From the NCBI GenBank assembly GCA_039028635.1, contig JBCCHV010000050.1:1-49245 (forward strand): a DNA stretch of 49,245 nt, in the 5' to 3' direction. The DNA comes from Acidobacteriota bacterium. Its GTDB lineage: Bacteria; Acidobacteriota; Thermoanaerobaculia; Multivoradales; JBCCEF01. Position 1 is the first letter of the stretch. Each line of letters opens with the position of its first letter. The notes under the pieces are model-generated. The model worked only from the letters and a program-made list of their open reading frames with translations, had not been told where the DNA came from and did not search any database. This document shows, piece after piece, positions 6,810 to 15,588 of the stretch. A program made the translations under genes and the position numbers.

Positions 6810-7976
6810 CTATCCGATCTCGCGGCTCAAGGCCGCGACGGCGGCCTCCGGATCGCCCTCGTGGCCGAGGTCGGCGAGAGCCTCCCCCACCGCCCGGACC
6901 GTGCGTTCGAGCCACTCCCCTTGTCCGACACAGTGGCCGAGGTGGCCGACCCGGAAGTAGCTCTGGCGAATCGCCGGATGGAGGCCTCCGGCCACCACCA
7001 CTCCGCGCTCGGCGATGGCGGCGATCAGCTTGCCATCGACGCCGGACGGAAAACGCAGGGCGCTCAGGGTGTTGGCGGCGAGCTCGGGACGCACCGGAAT
7101 CGCCTCCAGGGCGAGCTCGGCCCAGGCCGCCCGCATCCCTTCGGCGACCTGCCGGTGGCGGTCCACGGTCTCGTCGAGCCCACGCTCGAGAATTTCGCCG
7201 AGGGCGGCGTCGAGGGCCAAGACCAGGTTGGTGGCGGGGGTCGAGAAGTAACTCGGCCGCCCCTCCTCATAGGCCTTCATGATCGGCAGCCAGGCATCCC
7301 AGTCGAGACTCAAGGGCGGCGGTCCGGGCAGTCGCCGACGGGCCTCCAGGGCTCGGTCACTGACCACCATCAGGGCCAGGCCGGCGGGCACAGCCAGAGC
7401 CTTTTGAGAACCGGTGAGATAGACGTCGACACCCCACCCTTGCATGTCGAACTCCTCGCCGGCGGTGGCGCAAACGCCATCGAAGACGGACAGGATCCGG
7501 CGCTCGCGGGCCAGGCGGGCGATCGGCGCCGGATCGAGCCGCACGCCGGTGGAAGTATCGACATGGGTGGCGAAGACGGCTCGCACGCCGCCATACAGGC
7601 CGAGGGCCTGGCGCACCTTCTCGGGATCCGGAGCATCGCCGATCTCGGCTTCGACCTCGACCAGGTCGGCCCCCAGGCGGCGCAGCATCTCCGCCATGCG
7701 GTCGGAAAAGTAGCCGGTCTTCAGAACCAGCACCCGGTCTCCCGCCGCCACCAGGTTGGCGGCCGCCATCTCCATCGCCAGGGTGCCGCTGCCGGCAACG
7801 ATGAAGGGTTGACCGGCGGGTGCCTTCCAGACCGCCCGCATGCGCTCGAGGGCGGAGCCGAAGGCCGCGATCAGATCGGGCGCGGTGTGACTCGGCGGAG
7901 GCACCGAAAAGGCCGCCTGCACCGCCGGCGAGATCTCCACGGGACCGGGAATCATCAACAGGGATTCGTCACTCAT
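6810..7976 (-). CDS. Class V aminotransferase, alanine-glyoxylate transaminase type
   Basis: The 388-residue PLP enzyme starts with the typical MIPGPVEISP. It has GSGTLAME (62-69), the ATHVDTSTG loop (136-144), Asp166 in VFDGVCA and the PLP lysine Lys192 in TGSQKALAVPAGL; a C-terminal YFRVGHLG loop is also present. Family members move an amino group from alanine or serine to glyoxylate, forming glycine. The neighbouring 2-hydroxyacid oxidase could supply glyoxylate. The ATG at 7976 follows GGAGAAGA, and a candidate promoter lies at 7998-8025. Confidence 0.88.
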   Translation of the reverse strand: MSDESLLMIPGPVEISPAVQAAFSVPPPSHTAPDLIAAFGSALERMRAVWKAPAGQPFIVAGSGTLAMEMAAANLVAAGDRVLVLKTGYFSDRMAEMLRRLGADLVEVEAEIGDAPDPEKVRQALGLYGGVRAVFATHVDTSTGVRLDPAPIARLARERRILSVFDGVCATAGEEFDMQGWGVDVYLTGSQKALAVPAGLALMVVSDRALEARRRLPGPPPLSLDWDAWLPIMKAYEEGRPSYFSTPATNLVLALDAALGEILERGLDETVDRHRQVAEGMRAAWAELALEAIPVRPELAANTLSALRFPSGVDGKLIAAIAERGVVVAGGLHPAIRQSYFRVGHLGHCVGQGEWLERTVRAVGEALADLGHEGDPEAAVAALSREIG

Positions 7977-7997
7977 GATCTTCTCCAGAACCGCGAC

Positions 7998-8025
7998 ATT
8001 TTATGCTCAGGCTGTAACATCGCAA
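7998..8025 (-). promoter_or_regulatory. Candidate promoter of the aminotransferase
   Basis: Reading the minus strand, TTGCGA (8025-8020), a 16-base spacer, and TAAAAT (8003-7998) lie just upstream of the ATG at 7976. It lies in the divergent gap between the aminotransferase and the FG-GAP gene. Fit is moderate. Confidence 0.4.
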
Positions 8026-8119
8026 GGTGGGAAGCGTGTCTTCCCGCGGGAGAGCCGACAGGCTCCACCCAGCGATCACGAAACATGACGGCAGGACGAC
8101 CTGACGAGGCAAAGCTGCG

Positions 8120-9718
8120 ATGCCCAAGGTAGCCGTGTTTCTTCTCACCCTGTGCCTGCTGGGAGCGACTCCCGGCAGCGCCACCAAGCTCCGACTCCAG
8201 CCCACCCGCATCGACCTTCCAGGACCACCGGTGGCGATGGTGGCCAGCGACCTCGACGGCGACGGCTGGCAAGACCTCGCCATCCTGGTGGCCTCCACCC
8301 GCTGGGACCGCATCGGAATCTCCGAATCGGTCGAGCTCGACGAGGTCGACGGCCTGGTCGAGGTCATGACGGTGGTTCCGGCGCTGCTCGACCAGCGCGC
8401 CCTGTGGATTTTCCGCGGTGCCCCGACGGGTCGCTACGAGGCCGCCGCCGAGCCCCTCGATCTGCCGCCGGAGGTGCTCACCCTGGCCGCCGGCCCGGAC
8501 GCCACGCCGCTGCTCGCGCTGACCGACGAAGGCGTTTCCGAGATCACCATCGAGGGCGACGCGATCGTGCTCACGGCGGTCATCGCCGAACCGCCGGTGA
8601 TCGCCGGAACCGGAGCCTTCCTGCCGGACCTCGAGCTGCTGTGGGATCTCGACGGCAACTCTCAGAAGGACCTCATCCTGCCGACGGCGGCCGGCTTCGC
8701 CATCTACCTCGCGGACGACCAGGGCCAGCTTCCGCCGCAACCTTCCCAGCGCGCCCCGCTGCCGGCCTGGGATCGCGACCACGAGGCTCTGCTCCAGCAC
8801 CATTTTCCGCTCCCCAAGGTCGAGGATCTGACCGGCGACGGCGCCCCGGACCTGCTTCTGCTGGCGCCGGAAAAACCCTGGAAACGCCTGTTCGTGCTCC
8901 CCAACCGTGGCGATGGCACCTTCGCCGCCGCCCTCGGCCCCTTCGAGTCCACCGGCGAGGAAAAAGCGACGGTCTTCTTCGGCGACATCGACGGCGACGG
9001 TCGAGCCGAGTACATCACCGAAGAGAACCTCGCCGAAGAGGATGCCGGCATGCGTCAGGAGATGCGTGACGCCAAGCGCCCTCCGATCTTGGTTCGCCTG
9101 CACCGCAGCAACGACGGCCTGGCGCGTCGACCGCAGCCCTACCTCGAGCTCGCCGCTGAGGGCTACGCCTTCGGCAACGACGACGACTTCCCCCTCCCCG
9201 GCGGCTTCCAGGACATCGACGGCGACGGCCGGCGCGATCTGATCACCCTCACCATCGACTTCTCGATGCTGCAGGTGGTGCGCATCCTGGCCACCAAGAG
9301 CCTCTCCGTCGGGATGGATTTTCACCTCTGGTGCCAGCGGGAGAACGGCTCCTTCGAGCGCGTCGAGGGTCTCGACCTGTCGGGCAAGTTCCGCCTCGAC
9401 CTCAACGATTTGCGGCTCGGTCGCCTTTCCCAGTTCGCCGGTGACTTCGACGGCGACGGCCGTGCCGACTTCGTCCAGATGGGGCGCGGGCGCAATGTCA
9501 GCATCCACCTCGGCCAGGACGGCTGTCGCTACCCGACTCGCCCGGATCTCACCCTGCGCCTCGCCGAGGCGCCCAAGAACCTTCGCCTGGTGCGCATCCT
9601 CGACCTCGATGGCGACCAGCGCTCGGACCTCGCCGTGATGCACCCCGGGAAGGCGGCCGAGGCCGGAGTGACACCACCGATTCGCCTCGATCTCTACCTC
9701 AGCCGGGGGCAGCGATGA
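8120..9718 (+). CDS. Secreted FG-GAP/VCBS repeat protein
   Basis: The 532-residue protein has a signal peptide (MPKVAVFLLTLCLLGATPGSA) and at least six Asp-rich calcium-binding loops of the FG-GAP/VCBS type spread along the chain: DLDGDGWQD, DLTGDGAPD, DIDGDGRAE, DIDGDGRRD, DFDGDGRAD and DLDGDQRSD. These usually form a beta-propeller that is exported and calcium-stabilised. No catalytic domain is seen. It overlaps the next gene by four bases (ATGA), and that gene codes a second, more divergent propeller-like secreted protein, so the two are probably made together and may act as a pair. Confidence 0.8.
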   Translation: MPKVAVFLLTLCLLGATPGSATKLRLQPTRIDLPGPPVAMVASDLDGDGWQDLAILVASTRWDRIGISESVELDEVDGLVEVMTVVPALLDQRALWIFRGAPTGRYEAAAEPLDLPPEVLTLAAGPDATPLLALTDEGVSEITIEGDAIVLTAVIAEPPVIAGTGAFLPDLELLWDLDGNSQKDLILPTAAGFAIYLADDQGQLPPQPSQRAPLPAWDRDHEALLQHHFPLPKVEDLTGDGAPDLLLLAPEKPWKRLFVLPNRGDGTFAAALGPFESTGEEKATVFFGDIDGDGRAEYITEENLAEEDAGMRQEMRDAKRPPILVRLHRSNDGLARRPQPYLELAAEGYAFGNDDDFPLPGGFQDIDGDGRRDLITLTIDFSMLQVVRILATKSLSVGMDFHLWCQRENGSFERVEGLDLSGKFRLDLNDLRLGRLSQFAGDFDGDGRADFVQMGRGRNVSIHLGQDGCRYPTRPDLTLRLAEAPKNLRLVRILDLDGDQRSDLAVMHPGKAAEAGVTPPIRLDLYLSRGQR

Positions 9719-11118
9719 GGCGCCGCCTACCATTGCTGGCGATCCTCCTGGCCCTGGCGGCACCGCTGGCGCAGGCCACGGAGATCGCCGTCGAAGAGGT
9801 CACGAAGCCCGGCTTGCGAGTGCTCAAGGCAGCGCTTCCGGGCGAGATTCGCGCCTCCCTCGCCGAGGCTTCGAGCTGGCTCCTGCTGGTCCATCGGCCG
9901 GACGCGCCGACCACCCAACTGGTGCGTTTCGAGCCGGCGAGGGCCGGTCTCGAGGTCCTGCGGGAAGACCTGCCTGAGGAGAGCGATTCCCTCGCCCTCA
10001 AGGATCTCGACGGTGACGGCGAGCTCGAGCTGTTGCTCGGTTCCACCGGCGGCATCGTGTCCCTGGGCCCATGGCGACGGCCCGACCGCCAGCCCGAGAG
10101 CTGGCTGGCGAGCCCGGGTCTCAGCCTGCGCAACCTGCGGGCCCGCGACCTCCTCGGATCGCCGGGCGATGATCTCTCACTCGCCCTCCCCAGCAGTGGT
10201 CGTCTCGAGTTCCGCTCTGCCGCCGGCCGTCGCGTCGTGCCGCTGCCGACCAAGGTGCGCCGCACCCCTTCGGGCCTCACCATCACCTCACCCCCGGTGC
10301 ATCGTCTCGACGGCTACGGCTGGGTCGCCGGACCGGAGACCCACGGCACCACCCGCTTGCGAAGCCGCCTGATCTCGCAGACCGGCGGCGAGCCGGTCGA
10401 CGCCTGGTCGCGATTTCCCACCGCAACCGCTATCGAAACAGCGAGCTACGACTTGCTCGATGGGCAGCCGATGCTGTTGGTGACCTCCTATCGCGGCGAC
10501 AAGTTCGGCATTTTCGACCAGCAGAAGGTCAGCGTCTTCACCCTCGGCGAGGATCGCACCCGCGCCGGTCAGGGCCCGCGCTTCGAAATCGAGACCAAGA
10601 GCCACCGCTGGCAGCCCTGCGAGGCACGCCTGATCGATCTCGACGGCGACGAGCGCCGCGACCTGATGCTCTTTCACCTCAAAGGGCTCGACGGCGACGA
10701 GTTGCTGGTCGATGGTCATCCGGGCCGGGGCGGCGGACGCTTCGCGCCTCGGCGTCAGCGCTCGAGCTTCGACATCACGGCCCTCGCCTGGTCCTACGAA
10801 CGCGACTACACGGCGGACGGCGAGCTCGACCTGGTGGTCCTGGGGAGCGATCGAGTCGATCTCTACGCCGGCGTGCGGCCGGGCCCGAAGGGTAAGCGGC
10901 TGTTCGAGCGCGAGGCGACCTGGAGCTACCCCCTGGGAGAGGCCCTCGAGGAGATCGAGGCCAGCGTCACGGTGGGCTCCGACGGCGCCGACGGTGAGAT
11001 CTCGGCGGCCGGAACCCTCGCCCTCTCGGCGGAGACCGGCAGCGGACCGCCGGGCCTGCTGATCGGCCTCGAAGGCTCGAGCCGGCTGATCTACCTCGAG
11101 CCGGAAGGATCGAGGTAG
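9715..11118 (+). CDS. Secreted protein with degenerate FG-GAP-like repeats
   Basis: The 467-residue protein begins with a signal peptide ending in PLAQA (cleavage near residue 22). It carries only a few recognisable Asp-rich loops (DLDGDGELE, DLDGDERRD and GDGELD-like TADGELD), so the propeller is more divergent than in the partner at 8120. The start ATG overlaps the stop of that partner. Its 3' end overlaps the stop-side of the convergent HPt gene by 28 bases (11091-11118). Function unknown. Confidence 0.75.
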   Translation: MRRRLPLLAILLALAAPLAQATEIAVEEVTKPGLRVLKAALPGEIRASLAEASSWLLLVHRPDAPTTQLVRFEPARAGLEVLREDLPEESDSLALKDLDGDGELELLLGSTGGIVSLGPWRRPDRQPESWLASPGLSLRNLRARDLLGSPGDDLSLALPSSGRLEFRSAAGRRVVPLPTKVRRTPSGLTITSPPVHRLDGYGWVAGPETHGTTRLRSRLISQTGGEPVDAWSRFPTATAIETASYDLLDGQPMLLVTSYRGDKFGIFDQQKVSVFTLGEDRTRAGQGPRFEIETKSHRWQPCEARLIDLDGDERRDLMLFHLKGLDGDELLVDGHPGRGGGRFAPRRQRSSFDITALAWSYERDYTADGELDLVVLGSDRVDLYAGVRPGPKGKRLFEREATWSYPLGEALEEIEASVTVGSDGADGEISAAGTLALSAETGSGPPGLLIGLEGSSRLIYLEPEGSR

Positions 11119-11459
11119 AAGGCCAGATGCGGCAACAGGGCCTCGACCTGGGGAGTGAGATCGGTCACTAGAATCTCCAGGTAGGGGCCTCCCGCCTGGG
11201 CCGAACGCTCGATCGCCGCGCAATGGGCGGCGAGCGCTTCGGCCCCGAGATTCGCGCTCGCCCCTTTGAGACCGTGGGCGAGGCGTCGCAGCTCGCCTCC
11301 GTCGCCCGCCCGCCAGGCCGCGGCCATGGCCGTCGGCAGACGGTCGAGATCGCTCCGGTACTCGAACAGCACCTCCTCGAGGAGCTCCTCACCGCCGGCG
11401 TCGCGAATCTCCTCGAGCCGGTCGCGACTGAGAATCTTCGACTGTTCGCCTTGCTGCAT
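11091..11459 (-). CDS. Histidine phosphotransfer (HPt) domain protein
   Basis: The 122-residue protein is a single HPt domain with the phospho-accepting His62 in LAHGLKGASANLGA. ATG 11459 is chosen because AAGGAG lies five bases upstream; the open frame runs further, but over the next gene. Stand-alone HPt proteins relay phosphoryl groups between a hybrid kinase and a response regulator. The divergent neighbour is a response regulator-phosphatase whose ATG is 55 bases away, and this pairing suggests a phosphorelay, though no hybrid kinase is in the window. The 3' end overlaps the FG-GAP gene on the other strand by 28 bases. Confidence 0.82.
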   Translation of the reverse strand: MQQGEQSKILSRDRLEEIRDAGGEELLEEVLFEYRSDLDRLPTAMAAAWRAGDGGELRRLAHGLKGASANLGAEALAAHCAAIERSAQAGGPYLEILVTDLTPQVEALLPHLAFYLDPSGSR

Positions 11460-11514
11460 CCCTACTCCTTCATTTACGATCTCAAGAGATGATACAAGAC
11501 TTTCCACCGCCATC

Positions 11515-12711
11515 ATGAGCCCACCCGCAGCAGGCCGCGTCCTGATCGCCGAGGACGTCTCGGTGAATCGCCGCCTGCTGCGCGGCTTCCTGGTGCGAGC
11601 CGGTTTCGAGGTCATCGAAGCGGCCGATGGCGCCGCCGCGTTGAGCCTGGCCCGCGAGCTGCAGCCGGATCTCGTCCTCCTCGACATCATGATGCCCGGA
11701 GTGGACGGCTACGAGGTCTGCCGCAGTCTCAAGGCGGCACCGGCGACCCGCCACACGCCGGTCATCTTTCTCACCGCCATCGACGAGCTCGACAGCAAGG
11801 TGCTGGGCTTCGAGCTCGGTGCCGCCGACTACATCACCAAGCCCTTCAACAACGCCGAAGTGGTGGCGCGAGTGCGCACCCACGTCGAGCTGCGCCGGGT
11901 CACCGGAGCGCTGGAGCGGGCCAATTCCGAGCTGCACGCCAAACAGCAGCTCTTGGAGGAAGACCTCGAGGCCGCCGGTACAATTCTGCAGAGTCTGCTG
12001 CCGGAGAAGAGCCTGCAGCTCCCGAGCCTGGAGGTGGCCTGGCGATTCCGACCCAGCGAACGCATCGGCGGCGACCTGCTCAATGTCCTGCCCCTCGACG
12101 ATTCGCGGGTGGCCCTCTACGTCGCCGACGTCAGCGGTCACGGCGTGCCGGCGGCTCTGGTCGCCTTCTCGATTGACCAGAGCCTCGCCCGCGGCCCCGG
12201 CGAAAGTGGACGGCGCCTGCCCCTCGCGCAGCCAGCCGACCTGTTGCGCGCCCTCGACCACGACTACCCCCTCGAGCGCTTCGACAAACACTTCACCATC
12301 AGCTACCTGGTGCTCGACACCACCACCGGCAACCTCACCTACAGCAGCGCCGGCCATCCGGCCCCCTTGATCCAGCGCCGCGACGGTCGGCTCGAGTTGC
12401 TCGAGGCCGGGGGTCCCTTCATCGGCCTCGGCGAGTTCCTCGACTTCGACGAGGGCAGCAGCTCCCTGGCTCCGGGCGACCGCATCGTCCTCTACACCGA
12501 CGGGCTGATCGAGCGCTCGGCGCCGGACGGCCAGCTATTCGGCAACGACCGCCTGCAGCAGCTAGTCCGCGATCAGCAAAGGGAGCCCCTCGACACGCTC
12601 TGTGAATCGATCCTCTCGGAAGTCGATCGCTTCGCCGCCGGTCAGCCGGCCCGCGACGATCTGACCCTGCTGGCGGTCGAGCGACGCAGCGCCCAGGAGC
12701 CCGCTCCATGA
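11515..12711 (+). CDS. Response regulator with PP2C (SpoIIE/RsbU-type) phosphatase domain
   Basis: The 398-residue protein has a receiver domain (residues 7-125) with the acidic pair in IAEDVS, phospho-acceptor Asp57 in PDLVLLDIMMPG, and Lys109 in ITKPF. A short coiled linker (about 130-160) leads to a PP2C/SpoIIE domain with FRPSERIGGDLLNVL, ADVSGHGVPAAL, SAGHPAPL, VLYTDGLIE and DDLTLLAV, the metal-binding pattern of this family. Such proteins dephosphorylate a STAS anti-anti-sigma factor when the receiver is phosphorylated. Its stop overlaps the HATPase gene by four bases. No STAS gene is adjacent, so the target must lie elsewhere. Confidence 0.88.
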   Translation: MSPPAAGRVLIAEDVSVNRRLLRGFLVRAGFEVIEAADGAAALSLARELQPDLVLLDIMMPGVDGYEVCRSLKAAPATRHTPVIFLTAIDELDSKVLGFELGAADYITKPFNNAEVVARVRTHVELRRVTGALERANSELHAKQQLLEEDLEAAGTILQSLLPEKSLQLPSLEVAWRFRPSERIGGDLLNVLPLDDSRVALYVADVSGHGVPAALVAFSIDQSLARGPGESGRRLPLAQPADLLRALDHDYPLERFDKHFTISYLVLDTTTGNLTYSSAGHPAPLIQRRDGRLELLEAGGPFIGLGEFLDFDEGSSSLAPGDRIVLYTDGLIERSAPDGQLFGNDRLQQLVRDQQREPLDTLCESILSEVDRFAAGQPARDDLTLLAVERRSAQEPAP

Positions 12712-13178
12712 GCCCGCCGCTGCGCCGCATCGAGCTCTTGATCGAAAGCCAGCTCGACAACATTCCGCTCCTCGCAGCGTCCGTCAACCACATTTGCAAC
12801 TATGTCGGCATGAACGAGATGCAGCGCTTCGAGGTCGAGTTGTGCACTGTCGAAGCGGTGACCAACGCGGTCGTCCACGCCTACGGCGGTGAGGCCGGTC
12901 ACCGGGTCTGTGTCGATGTCGAGGCCGGCCCGGAAGAGCTGCGCATCTGCATTCGCGATCGCGGTCGCCCGATGCCGGCGGAAGCCCGGCAGGTTCCCCA
13001 GGAGCTCGAGGTCGATCCCGAAGACATCGAGAATCTGCCGGAGCGCGGCCGCGGCCTCTTCCTGATCCACCGCTTGATGGACGAGGTCGAGGTTTCCAGC
13101 GATGCCACCGGCAACCAGCTCGTGCTCGTCAAGAGGCTCCGTCGAGTCGAGCCCGCCGGCACAGATATTTCGCGATAA
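12708..13178 (+). CDS. RsbW/SpoIIAB-type ATPase (serine kinase/anti-sigma)
   Basis: The 156-residue protein has a HATPase_c_2 domain: the N-box VELCTVEAVTNAVVHAYG (about residues 45-62), the G1 box RDRGRPMP and the G2 box ERGRGLFLIHRLMD. Proteins of this size and pattern are anti-sigma factors or kinases of STAS domains in partner-switching systems. Here the gene overlaps the response regulator-phosphatase stop by four bases, so the opposing phosphatase and kinase are translationally coupled. A sigma partner or STAS substrate is not visible. Confidence 0.85.
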   Translation: MSPPLRRIELLIESQLDNIPLLAASVNHICNYVGMNEMQRFEVELCTVEAVTNAVVHAYGGEAGHRVCVDVEAGPEELRICIRDRGRPMPAEARQVPQELEVDPEDIENLPERGRGLFLIHRLMDEVEVSSDATGNQLVLVKRLRRVEPAGTDISR

Positions 13179-13273
13179 CTTTAATCATATCTAGCCTTTA
13201 GCGCAGACCCACCAGTCGCCGTCGCGGCCCGAATCTGACAAGATAGGGCGGACGAAGGAACCCCTCCTCCCCC

Positions 13274-14038
13274 GTGACCGATTCCCTCTCGACCCGCGAC
13301 TTCTACGACCGGCTGGCGTCCCACTACCACCTCGTCTACGGTGACTGGGAGGGCAGTCTCGAACGCCAGGGACAGGCCCTGCAGCGCATCCTGAGAGCCA
13401 AATGGGGAGACCGCATCACCAGCGTGCTGGACGCCGCCTGCGGTATTGGCACCCAGTCCCTTGCCCTCGCCAAGGCCGGCTACCGGGTCACCGCGTCGGA
13501 CCTCTCCCCACAGGCCGTCGAGCGGGCTCGCCAGGAGGCCCAGGAACGCCTCCTCGAGATCGACTTCGCGGTCGCCGACATGCGCCACCTGGCGGACACC
13601 CATCGGCAGCCCCACGACCTGGTGATGGCTTGCGACAACGCCGTCACCCACCTGCTCGACGAGGCCGAGATCGGCCGTACTTTCGAGCAGTTCTACCGCT
13701 GCGCCAATCCCGGTGGCGGCTGCCTGATCTCGGTGCGCGACTACGCCCAGCTTCCCACCGAGGGCATTCACTTCGAGCCTCACGGCGTCCGCGAAGTCGA
13801 CGGCAAGCGGCAAGTCCTGTTCCAGATCTGGAAGTTCGATGGCGCGATCTACGAGATGAGCCTCTACCGGGTGGAGGACGCCGGCGGCCGAGACTGCCAG
13901 ACCATCGTCGGTCGAGCGCGCTATCACGCCATCACCATTCCCCGGCTGATGGCGCTGATGGAGGGCGCCGGCTTCGAGGGCATCGAGCGGGTCGACGGAG
14001 CCTTCTTTCAACCGGTGCTGATCGGCCACCGCCGCTGA
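13274..14038 (+). CDS. Class I SAM-dependent methyltransferase
   Basis: The 254-residue protein has a Rossmann methyltransferase fold. An N-terminal FYDRLASHYHLVY precedes motif I (VLDAACGIGTQSLALA), the ribose-binding acidic residue in VTASDLSP, the DMRHL motif and CDNAVTHLL. The overall pattern resembles the small-molecule glycine/sarcosine N-methyltransferase-like group, but the substrate is not readable. The start is GTG at 13274. It lies ten bases upstream of the GNAT gene and is probably co-transcribed with it. Confidence 0.82.
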   Translation: MTDSLSTRDFYDRLASHYHLVYGDWEGSLERQGQALQRILRAKWGDRITSVLDAACGIGTQSLALAKAGYRVTASDLSPQAVERARQEAQERLLEIDFAVADMRHLADTHRQPHDLVMACDNAVTHLLDEAEIGRTFEQFYRCANPGGGCLISVRDYAQLPTEGIHFEPHGVREVDGKRQVLFQIWKFDGAIYEMSLYRVEDAGGRDCQTIVGRARYHAITIPRLMALMEGAGFEGIERVDGAFFQPVLIGHRR

Positions 14039-14047
14039 GGTCGACGG

Positions 14048-14587
14048 GTGGAGATCGCCGCCGAGCCTGGCCTGCTCCGCCGCTGGCGCCGTGGCGACGA
14101 AGCGTCCCTGGTGCGCTACGCCAACAACCGTCGCATCTGGCGCCATCTCCTCGACCGCTTCCCCAACCCCTACGGTCCCGCCGAGGCCAAGGCCTGGATC
14201 GACAGCCAGCAAGGCATCGAGCGGCCGACCAACCTCGCCATCGAGTACCGGGGTGAAGCCGTCGGCAGCGTCGGGCTCGAGCCCTTCACCGACGTCTATC
14301 GGCGTACCGCCGAGGTCGGCTACTGGATCGCCGAGGCTCACTGGGGTCGCGGCCTGGCGACGGCGGCCGTCGTCGCCTTCACCGACTATGCCTTCGCCAA
14401 CTTCGATTTCGAGCGCCTCCAGGCCACCGTCTTTGCCACCAACCCGGCCTCCGGTCGGGTGCTCGAGAAGGCCGGCTATCACCTCGAAGGCCGTCTCCGG
14501 CGCGCCATCTTCAAAGACGGCGAAGTCCTCGACGCCGTCCTCTGGGCCCGCATCCGAACCCCCGAGGACGGCGGCGCCGTGGAGTGA
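14048..14587 (+). CDS. GNAT acetyltransferase, RimJ/RimL type
   Basis: The 179-residue protein has the RimJ-like layout: GLLRRWRRGDEASLVRYANN at the start, YGPAEAKAWID, VGYWIAEAHWGRGLATAAV (acetyl-CoA motif with GRGLAT) and NPASGRVLEKAGYHLEGRLR. Members of this group acetylate protein N-termini (ribosomal proteins) or small molecules. GTG 14048 is the start; it follows the methyltransferase stop by nine bases. It is convergent with the dehalogenase-like gene, with only 26 bases between stops. Confidence 0.85.
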   Translation: MEIAAEPGLLRRWRRGDEASLVRYANNRRIWRHLLDRFPNPYGPAEAKAWIDSQQGIERPTNLAIEYRGEAVGSVGLEPFTDVYRRTAEVGYWIAEAHWGRGLATAAVVAFTDYAFANFDFERLQATVFATNPASGRVLEKAGYHLEGRLRRAIFKDGEVLDAVLWARIRTPEDGGAVE

Positions 14588-14613
14588 GGCTCGGAAGTCG
14601 CGCAGCGACCTGC

Positions 14614-15510
14614 TCAGGAGCCCGCAGCGAAGTCGATCACCATCTGGGCGAGCTCTTCACCGCAGTCTTCCTGAATGAAGTGGCCGCCGCCGGCGAGGCG
14701 GCGATGGGCCTGGCCGTGGGCGCCCGGTACTTTGGTCTCGAAGATGCGCTCGCCGCCAGAGAAGATCGGGTCGCTGTCGCCAAAGGCGGTCAGTAGCGGC
14801 TTTTCCCAAGCGGTCAGCTGGTGCCATGCGGCGAGATTGGCGAGGGCTTCGGGCTCTTCGTCCTGTAGTGGCACCAGCATCGGGAACTGGCGCGCTCCGG
14901 CCTTGAAGCTCTCGTCCGGAAAGGGAGCATCGTAGGCCGCCACGACCTCCGGCGGCAGCTCCTGGACCGTCGCTCCCTGGATGATTCGGCCGGCCGGAAA
15001 GACCGGTACTTCCTGCGAATAGCGCTGCCAGGCATCGAAGGCTTCGTTGCGGGTCTTGCTGCCGATCGGCAAGCCGGTGTTCGAGACCACCACGCGGGCG
15101 AAGCGCTCCCCCGCCTCGGCCACCAGCCGGAGCCCGAGGAGACCGCCCCAGTCCTGGCAAAACAGAGTGATCGCCGACAGATCGAGGCTCTCGAAGAGCA
15201 GCTCGCGCAGCCAGGCGAGATGGCTCTGATAGGTGTAGTCGGAGCGCTCCGTCGGCTTGTCCGAGCGCCCGAACCCGATCAAATCCGGCGCCACCACCCG
15301 ATGCCCCGCGGCCGCCAAGGGCGGCACCATCTTGCGATAGAGGTAGCTCCAGGACGGCTCGCCATGGAGCAGCAGTACGGGAGCAGCATCCGCCGGCCCC
15401 TCGTCGACATAGTGCATGCGGAGGCCCGAGCCGAGCTCCGCATAGTGGGGCGCGAACGAGTAACCCGGTAGGTTCTCGAAGCGTTCGTCAGGGGTTCTCA
15501 ACGCCTTCAT
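14614..15510 (-). CDS. Alpha/beta hydrolase, haloalkane dehalogenase type
   Basis: The 298-residue protein matches haloalkane dehalogenases. It has the oxyanion motif HGEPSWSYLYRKM, the nucleophile Asp in FCQDWGG, an acidic residue in FGDSDPIF and the catalytic His in GGHFIQED. The Asp nucleophile (not Ser) with a Trp beside it argues for dehalogenase rather than esterase. Substrates cannot be inferred. ATG 15510 follows AGGAGG; the frame is open further upstream, but the added sequence has no family similarity. A divergent AT-rich strip (15540-15590) is likely to carry its promoter. Confidence 0.83.
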   Translation of the reverse strand: MKALRTPDERFENLPGYSFAPHYAELGSGLRMHYVDEGPADAAPVLLLHGEPSWSYLYRKMVPPLAAAGHRVVAPDLIGFGRSDKPTERSDYTYQSHLAWLRELLFESLDLSAITLFCQDWGGLLGLRLVAEAGERFARVVVSNTGLPIGSKTRNEAFDAWQRYSQEVPVFPAGRIIQGATVQELPPEVVAAYDAPFPDESFKAGARQFPMLVPLQDEEPEALANLAAWHQLTAWEKPLLTAFGDSDPIFSGGERIFETKVPGAHGQAHRRLAGGGHFIQEDCGEELAQMVIDFAAGS

Positions 15511-15588
15511 CAAGCCTCCTCTCGAAGGCCAGGATGGTAGCAGCTCGGAATCTCTATGATATAAATAAATAGACATTACAGAATAATA

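Noticed and set aside
7973-9763. 596-residue minus-strand frame opposite the FG-GAP gene
   Set aside because: A shadow of the FG-GAP gene; the plus frame has a signal peptide and repeated DxDGDG loops.
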